Shown piece after piece: positions 56,847 to 64,000 of a stretch of DNA of 64,000 bases (its first letter is position 1; the number at the start of each line of letters is the position of its first letter). Origin of the DNA: Tetrapyrgos nigripes (taxonomy: Eukaryota; Basidiomycota; Agaricomycetes; Agaricales; Campanellaceae); contig JAACJM010000003.1 in NCBI GenBank assembly GCA_013368315.1, positions 496,001-560,000 on the forward strand, written 5' to 3'. A program made the position numbers and the translations under genes. The notes beneath the pieces were generated by a model. That model ran no database searches and was not told the origin of the DNA. It worked only from the letters and a program-made list of their open reading frames with translations.

Positions 56847-57681
56847 ATGGACAACAGTGTGCATAACAGGACACATTTTGACTCTGGTGACACCGCTGAA
56901 AGCTATGATGATCATCCATTACACGCTGAAATGGCAAAGAGGTGTGTCAAAAGTGCACTTGTGCATTTGTCTCTCCTTCATGCACATTCATTCACAGGAT
57001 TGGACGTGCAATTCTTGATGGATATCCATTTGACGATGAAACTACCACAGTTCTAGATTTTGCTTGTGGGACTGGTGAATAGATTCGGGAACTGCTGTAA
57101 CCTTTATCTTATCCACGATAACAGGCCTCAATTCGCGCCAGCTTGCACCGTATGTCAAGTCAATAATCGGTGTCGACATTAGCCAGAAAATGGTTAATAA
57201 ATACAACGAAAGGGTCAGTAATCAGGGAATACCCTTCGACGAGATGAAGGCCATCTGCGTCGATCTCAGAGGCGCGGATGAGGAGTTGGATGGGATGAAG
57301 TTCGACGTCGTCATGGTGCCTTCAAATTTTCTACCTTCTCATTGCGATCGCCTTACCCTGAGCATCGTCTAGTGTTGCATGTCCTATCATCATCTTTCTT
57401 CTGAATCCCTCCTCCGCACTACTCGCACTCTTTCTTTCTTCCTGAAAGAGGGAGGCTACCTCTTCGTTGCTGACGTACAGAGTACTCTGGAACAAGCAGA
57501 TATCTTTGGAGACAGTCTCTGCACGTCTGACGTTGTTGCTCAGAAAACAGGCTTTTCTGAGGAGCAGATGGCGGATTTGTTTGCGCGAGCTGAGCTTAGA
57601 TCTTTTGAATTTAGTCGGGTAACGCAGGCAGTGAAGAATGGACGAAACGTCAATATATTTCTTGCTCGAGGAATCAAGTAG
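56847..57681 (+). CDS. SAM-dependent class I methyltransferase
   Basis: Four exons, 56847-56941, 56998-57074, 57125-57315 and 57373-57681, give 223 residues in frame. Start MDNSVHNRTHFDSGDTAESY. Methyltransferase motifs: I TTTVLDFACGTGLNSRQLAP (GxGxG-type, here ACGTG), II SIIGVDISQKMVNKYNERVS, post-II GMKFDVVMCCMSYHHL, and III ALFFLKEGGYLFVADV-like (FFLKEGGYLFVADV). It matches the Methyltransf_11/23 group, common in fungal clusters and in housekeeping alike. The substrate is unknown. Upstream in-frame codons lack an ATG, so 56847 is the first possible start. Its divergent partner is a Zn2Cys6 regulator, a typical arrangement for regulator/target pairs. Confidence 0.82.
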
Positions 57682-60600
57682 TCTTTGGTGTTCTGTGCAG
57701 TCGTGAGCAGTGACATAGAGCTTGCAGGCAAGGAAGCCTCATCTTGATGGTCGTTGTATCTTAGTTCGTGGATGCCATTTGATTATGGGTGTTGAGTTTG
57801 CATCTCGGCGTTAGGACCTCGCAATCGCCAACAGCCTGCACATCGCGGAAACGGTCCAATTCGAATAGTCCTTCGTCGTAATTAATAACTGGCTGAATTT
57901 AAGGCGCTATGGCATAGCTGACTCCTTGTGGGCAGAAAGAATATTCAAGCATTTAGCATTGCGCACCAATGGTATGACATTCCAAACCACCAGCCCCACC
58001 TTGGTCGATGAAGAAATTTCAACTCCCGAAAAATTCGCCAAAATTACTAGAATAAATTCCCCAACGAGAGCAGACTTTTTGTCGGGCTTGAAAAGAGTAC
58101 CGATGAGAAGAGGAAAGCATAGAGAGCCAGGAGGTGATGGGTGCAGGAATAGCTAACGGTTCCGAAAAAATGAGACACAAAACCAGGTGTAAATTTGCAA
58201 ATCTAGAATTTGGCATCACAGAAGCATTGGAAATGACTGGAGATCTGGGCAGCTAGATAGTGGAGGGCATAAAGGATAGAGTGAGGGAAATAAAACGTAA
58301 AGAGGAGAGCTTGAAAACGACCGTTTTGGATTTTTACGCTTTCGAGCGTGAAACTTTTCTTTTGTCTTTTACTCCGACCACCACCTCTTCCAACCATCCT
58401 CAACGCATCCAGTATTCTGCCAACCATGGCCGCCCAGAGACCACATTTATCCAGCAGAATTCCATCATTCGCACCAACATTTGGTGGTCCAGCAAAATTG
58501 GTTGGCTTTTGAGAGCCTCCAGGTGCCATCACCGTCAGCCCTCAAACTCCTGCTTCCTAACGCACTCTGGTCAACACTCAATCTGTCGTGGGTGTCGATC
58601 ACCCGAGGGATATATCCCCTGTCGGCGTAGGTGGCGGAGCGGACAATAAATGCCAGCGACAGAAGTGGCTGTCGAGCTTCCGCCAGTGGCTCTCACACAG
58701 TGGTAAGCTGATTGTCTTGATCTTCCTCTTGAGGTTTGTGCTGAGTGAGACAATTGTGCTGAGCGAGTCCTTGGGGACAGATGGGCACGGCACCGCTGCG
58801 ATCGAGACGGTTCGCGGGGCCCGGTCTCATTCGCCGTTGGCGTGAACATCTTCAAGATGATGGTCGCACTGTTCTACTGTACAGAAACAGTAATCAGGTC
58901 TCTTTCTGAGGTGTTGTAAGGCGGAGGAGGCGGGTTTGGACTAGCAGGGTTCTTGGGATATGTCGTGATACAGAACGGTTGTTGGTGCCGGTGCGTCGTA
59001 GAAAATCTTGGTTGCAAACAAAGAGCTAACGTTTCATTCCCCTGTGTCGAAAGTCTTCCGGCCCACGCTGATCACGCAAAGGTGTAGTGTCTGGATGTTC
59101 GGTTTTGAAAGTCAACTTGGGAGTCTTGAGTATGTCTTCGGGTCTTCACGGTGTAATGTCAAGCCTGCTAATGCCTCAGTCATCCAGAAGATGTATCTGA
59201 TTTCTTTCGAGCACAACGGTTATGGTGGAAACACCAGGATGAGTCAATCGCGATATATATCCACGGTTTTTGATGTCGCGATCGTGACTGTCACGTGTTC
59301 ATGTCATGTCACGGTCTTTTTTTGGGGTAGCAGGTTACGGTACCGGTGCGTAGCAAGCATCAAAGGTCTCTGGCCTATCAAAGCTGTCACTGACCGGGAA
59401 TGCAATTTATAGCGGAGTAGACGAGATTTCGGTTATTCTGACGTGCAATCGGCGGAATTCTAGGGATCGGGAGTTGAGGATTATGACCCGATTGTTTGAA
59501 CCAAGTCTCATCATTGCTTCGCTTCTCCAATGGGCTCTAGGTCATGCTGCCTCGTGGTGCCTTCTCGATGAAGGGGTGTGGATGTTTTCCGAGTTTGGAG
59601 AGATTACGACCCCATAGATCCAGTCGCCGTGGCCAAGAAGGTTTTCTTCGAGTTTGCTTTCGATTGTCAAGGCTTTCTGGAAGTTTTCGCGCTTAGAGTC
59701 TAGACGGGCTTGAGGAAGATTACCTATATGTAAGTTGCTATGCTTGCTTGCTATTTTTTGCCCTGACCTGAAATTCTAGTGAATTCTATCCGAGCTGTTA
59801 AGGAAGCAGAGAACCGGCAAACTGGAGGAAATGGAAGTGATGCGCGTCCCTATCACGTATCTCACGCACCAATCCAGTTCAAACTGGCTCAATCCAGCAA
59901 TTGTACGAGAAAGTGCCGGTCATTTAAAATGGAGGTCGTTCGGAGTGAATCCCTCTCTTGCTTTATATCTTCCCTCCAACTGCTCTCTGTCGCTACTCCG
60001 AAATGCCTAAGACCCAACCGTTTTCCACTCGTCTCTCTCACCGATACCACCCGTATCGTAGAGTTCTTCACTCTCATTTACAATCTGTCACCCCCAAGGT
60101 CGACATTCAACTTGAAAGAGAGCAACAGATGGAGATAATAGTCATTCCGTTGGTCGATGAAACCATTGAAATAGAGGTTGATGATATTAGGTGGAGGATG
60201 GTGCGTTACTCAGTATCACCGTGGCGGAATTTTCTGTGATACAGACTTCTGCTTATCTAGGAGCGTCTTGCACTCTGATTCGAATTTATTTCATGTAATA
60301 ATCCTCTAGCGTCTTTCCGACCATATTTGTAAGTCGTCTTTCTGACTGTGAACGTCGTCGTCTCATACCAGTTTCCAGTGAATATCAACTCTTTCCCCGT
60401 TGTGGTGGACCAAAAATTCTTTCTACACCCACGTCGCTGGACGCTAGCCTATCCTACCGACAAGACATCTTTGTAAATAAATATCTGTTTTTTGTGCTGA
60501 TTATGCCCGAGTGGTTGCTTCTTCCAATGCACTTTCCAACCTTCAGCTCTCATTCCGTTGTCCGTTCGAGCTGGAAAGGACACTCACCCGACTACCCTCA

Positions 60601-61447
60601 ACTCCGGGATGATTGATGATCGCTCGTCATCGTCAAGTTGAGAGAGATACTTCTCTGAGCCTGTCTGGCTCTCACTTCGAACCACAAACCAAGCTAGCCA
60701 TGAGTTCTACGCCCTTCATGATGCTGTCAGTGTTAGCATTTGTAAAGTTTTTGCCACTGAGATGTGGCTGTCATCGGCTAATTCTTCATTTTCCTTCGAT
60801 CATCTTGGCTGCAGCTACTCGATGTCGAACGGTTGGTTCAGCTCCAGATCACTCTCATTTCAGTACTATATTGGACCACTTCTCCGTCTTGCTCAGATCC
60901 TACCATCAGCTTGCCATCTAGGAATCTCAGCGGAGCCCTTCCTTGAGAGTGAATGTGTAGCAAGGGTCGTCAGGGACTTGTCTTTCTATGATCTCGGAGG
61001 TAATGTTTTTCAAACTTCATCTCCGAGATCTCCATTCCTTTGCAGAACCGCTGTGTTGAATTCGTCTCGTTCACCCCTGCATTTAGACGCTGGCTCGGTA
61101 TAGCCACATCACATTTAATGAGCGCCTATCTTCATGGTTTTGTGGCTTTCTAAGCCCCAAAGAGATCCCCGCAGATTCTAGATTAAGGCTGGCAACTCAG
61201 TTGACATCTTGGGGTGATCTACCAGATCTAGGTACGGAATTACGGACTGTACGCCGACTGTACACGACGACTTTGCAACAACTAGTCTGAACTGTATTCT
61301 CGCGCAGATTCCTTGTGGACGAATGCTTTCGCACTCAAACTCATGCGTAGTCTTCGCTTGCCTTGTCAATCAAATTCAACTGGAGATATCTACAAATCTG
61401 AAACAATATTATCGTAAGGTCATTAATGGAAAGAGAGACATTCTGCA
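57682..61447. other. Long gene-poor stretch with possible decayed fragments
   Basis: About 3.8 kb with only short open frames on both strands. No membrane, catalytic or retroelement motif is convincing. Near 60000-60100 one plus-strand frame reads FPLVSLTDTTRIVEFFTLIY, which resembles the end of a BTB/POZ domain as found in large agaricomycete families. It is not supported by flanking exons. The region may be a graveyard of degenerate genes, regulatory DNA or unannotated non-coding RNA. Confidence 0.45.
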
Positions 61448-63219
61448 TCAAAATCTGAAGAAGCGCGACGGTTGAGTGTAGAAAGATGGCTTTGATTCTT
61501 TGTGAGTCTTCGCCGCCGTCCCGCCAGTCATAGCCGACTTCACGACCTGGTCATATCGATCATTGCCTGTTACAAAAATGATTCAGCGGGCGAATAGGAC
61601 AGACTAAAGCTTCACTCACCCTGCGCTTGGCTCGCGTCCCACTTTGGGAAAAATATGAGCGGCAGTTCATAAGACCTGCGAGGGGATACATACCAGCATG
61701 GCACCACCGAAGGAAGTAAAATTGGCCTGTGTCTCTTTGAGAATAGACGTAATCTTATCAGGCTCGACGTATCCAGACCCAGCAGCAGTTGGTGCAGCGG
61801 GAGCCCCAATATAGATCTTGACATCAGGATTAGGTGAGGTTTCCCTTGCCCATGAGTCCCTATCAAGTAGCATTAGCGCAAGACACTCTACGACGACTGC
61901 CACGATCATACCAAGTTGCGAAGTTCCAAGCCTGCTCGTCCTAGTCAGCAAACTGCAACCAAATCAGGCACAAGCAGACATACGTTAGGGTTATCAAAGT
62001 TATTCAAACCGCAGAAGTTGTTATAGAACTATCAGACATTAGCACTTCGATTCTCGAATACTTGGTCGTTTTTGAAAGTTTCGCTTACCTGAACATATAC
62101 AGCATCAAAACCCACAGCGTTAAGCACGTCGCCTAAATTGCCATCCTGCTCGCCAAATTCGTCAAAATGAAAGATACGCAGTGCGAAGGAGAATGGAACG
62201 AACCGGGAAAGGGCATTGAGGCGCAGCTGTAACATAATATCTGGCATATGGGACTGAATATGAAGGCGGAGATAGGAAAGTGCGAACGAGGGCTTACGGC
62301 TTGCTTGCGCCATCTGCGAGTGACCTTATGCGGGTCACGAAAGCGGCATAACCGGTACTTCCGCCGCCTTCGATATCTAAATCGACACTGGAGACGAGAT
62401 GTTAAAGCCGAGAGCTCATAGCAGAACTACGTCAGGGGCGTACCCGTCAAGAACAGCATCTCCTGTAAATGAAGACTTCATGAGCTAGGCAAGAAAAGGG
62501 CAGGCACCCACGACGTACCAAATGGCCTCGTATCACTAGAACCACCCAAGAAGAGATCCCAAACCAGCTCAGCAAAAGACTCTGCCTGCGCATCTGAAGT
62601 GAACGTGGCGGCTCCAGTTGCTCCACCCATGCTTAAAGTCACTATCTTCCCCTTCGCCTGACAAGCCTTGATGTCGTCGGACATGAATTGACAATTGGGC
62701 AGACTACTGCCTTGAAAGACGGGATTGTCGTTATTGTTGCAAGTCTGATGATAATCAGCATTTTTTCGACAATGCACAAGGAAGCAGAGCTCACATTCGC
62801 CAGATTGATCTCGGGAAGATCCCCTGTACTGAAAAACACGTTCATAAAAGCCAGTGGGAAAGCATCAATTGTGGAGTCCTGAGTGTATGATAGATTGTAA
62901 GCGCAGGACAGAAACCAGTAGAAGGACGGTCTAACTTGACAATACTCAGACAAGTTTCCTTGGAATCCCGCTGTATCAGTAGGATGACTCGCACCGTAAG
63001 AGTTCTGTCCGTAGTATCTGGTCGAGGGTCAGTGGGTTCAGCGCCATTAGGACCACAAAGGACTGCATTACACGGCCAACTGTTCAAGAAGAATTAGCGT
63101 TGCCCAGAGGCAGATGAATATCGACGCACGTTATCATTTCTGCTGGGGTCGAAAGCCGCCGACACGAAGGGAACAAGCAGTACAAGTGAAAAGTAGAGGG
63201 AAGTGGAGGACAATCTCAT
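61448..63219 (-). CDS. Secreted GH18 chitinase (class III type)
   Basis: Multi-exon gene, start MRLSSTSLYFSLVLLVPFVS (signal peptide) and stop at 61448. Glycoside hydrolase family 18 cuts chitin by substrate-assisted catalysis. Motifs in order: LAVYYGQNSYGASHPTDTAG; DAFPLAFMNVFFSTGDLPEI; KIVTLSMGGATGAATF; the catalytic DGVDLDIEGGGSTGYAAF, whose Glu is the acid/base of the DxDxE motif; YYVTAAPQCPFP; LNAVGFDAVYVQFYNNFCGL; DVKIYIGAPAAPTAAGSGYV; SFGGAMLWDASQAQ. No carbohydrate-binding module is seen; the C-terminal tail TAAKTHKESKPSFYTQPSRF is short and basic. A tiny 8-base exon lies at 63072-63079 between exon 1 (63130-63219) and the exon beginning at 63017. Confidence 0.88.
63072..63079 (-). 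other. 8-base microexon of the chitinase
   Basis: Minus strand reads CAG, then TTGGCCGT, then GTAATG. The flanking introns (63080-63129 and 63018-63071) are 50 and 54 bases with good donor and acceptor sites. Skipping the exon destroys the frame; including it gives NLAVYYGQNS, the family consensus for the first beta strand. Confidence 0.75.
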
Positions 63220-64000
63220 CCTGGATTCGGTGACTCTAGTGAAAGACTGGGGTGTAGGTCCGAGTGAATCTAGGATGAGTTGGCACGCTCTTATAGCTCT
63301 GAGGGCCCCGGCATCAAATGGTCTTTTCCAGTTCCAGGCGAATTTATGTTTGGAACGGAGATGGATCAAAAGAGGGGATGAATATAAACTGCAGCATGAG
63401 AGGAATAGACCAAAGGTTGCGTTTCTCAAGCACTCTATTACACCTCCTTCCCATGTAGGATCAATCGAGCGGCGCGTATCCATGCATAGAAGAGAAATAT
63501 CGGCGTAGGAGCTGCGCATATGGTATTGCAGCTGACTAGTGAGCCAAATGATTGAGCATTTCCTCTTAAGACGAAGACTAGAAACGTTCTAGAAAACTGT
63601 GATATTGAGAATGAGGTCGCGGGCGTTTTGAGTGAGCAATCCTGATTTGGAGGCTCCAAAGGGAATCGTTCCGAGGGTCATTGAGTCTCTGGTCCGCGTG
63701 CTGGTACTCCACTCTCATGAATGGTCCGAGGAAAGGATAGATTGTCAAGACAGTCAAGTCGAGTAAACGAGTCGAGTACAATGGTGCTGGGTGCACAGCC
63801 ACGCATTTGTTCGTTACCAAAGCCCCTCAGTGAAGCTGTTAACCACAGTACAGTCTCATAACATTAGTATTAGCGTTTTGATTTAGTAGCAAACCATCCG
63901 AATTTCTTGAAACCCACTAGAGAACGACTATGACGCAGTAATGTCGGCCACAACGACTAACTCCGCTTCCACTTTTCGTTAATTCGATTCTTATTTTTAT
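63220..64000. other. Right edge, no gene supported
   Basis: Upstream of the chitinase on the minus strand. The remaining open frames are short, and none shows a family motif. The first few hundred bases probably contain the chitinase promoter. Confidence 0.45.

Noticed and set aside
58588..58845. 85-codon frame with a hydrophobic stretch
   Set aside because: Isolated, no family resemblance, no conserved motif, and the hydrophobic run is short. It could be chance.
1..64000. tRNA genes, CRISPR arrays, telomere or centromere repeats
   Set aside because: I looked for typical B-box sequences, spaced direct repeats and short tandem telomere-type units and saw none convincing by eye. A tRNAscan run would be decisive.

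Overview
This looks like a nuclear contig from a basidiomycete fungus, probably an Agaricomycete. Evidence: short GT-AG introns of about 45-60 bases in almost every gene, very short intergenic gaps, no operons, a DNMT1-type methyltransferase with RFTS and BAH domains, fungal Zn2Cys6 and kexin genes, and small secreted cupredoxins. No virus, CRISPR array or intact transposon was seen.

Layout. 0.5-4.2 kb: CTF18 (-) and a Dss4/Mss4-like gene (+), head to head. 4.4-5.2 kb: secreted Ser/Asp-rich protein (-). 6.2-8.1 kb: DUF1776-type SDR-like membrane protein (+). 8.1-10.9 kb: no gene seen. 11-15.2 kb: two secreted cupredoxin paralogues flanking a mitochondrial PPR-like gene. 15.4-21.1 kb: 2-isopropylmalate synthase (-) and cytosolic glutamyl-tRNA synthetase (+), divergent. 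21.3-21.9 kb: a GFA/CENP-V-type gene with an apparent frameshift. 23.1-31.0 kb: RPS12, then a recent ~3.7 kb direct duplication (GNAT acetyltransferase, cation/H+ antiporter, kexin 5' end), copies separated by ~195 bases of unrelated filler. 30.4-33.1 kb: intact kexin. 33.3-41.5 kb: MCM7 (-) and DNMT1-like methyltransferase (+), divergent. 41.8-47.3 kb: glycerol kinase (-) and a membrane-anchored histidine acid phosphatase (-). 47.3-51.3 kb: REV1 (+). 51.5-52.2 kb: a small uncharacterised gene (-). 52.2-54.1 kb: CDKN3/PTP-like phosphatase (+). 54.3-57.7 kb: Zn2Cys6 transcription factor (-) and a SAM methyltransferase (+), divergent. 57.7-61.4 kb: no convincing gene. 61.4-63.2 kb: GH18 chitinase (-).

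The window is mostly housekeeping, with a notable concentration of chromosome-replication genes (CTF18, MCM7, DNMT1-like, REV1). Several sit in tight head-to-head pairs whose shared promoters carry G1/S-type boxes. The most unusual points are the recent segmental duplication with one decayed kexin copy, a 2-isopropylmalate synthase whose regulatory domain appears twice, an 8-base microexon in the chitinase, and an intron at a shifted position between the two cupredoxin paralogues. I did not find a wholly new biological system. Exon borders were inferred by eye from GT/AG sites, reading frame and family resemblance.
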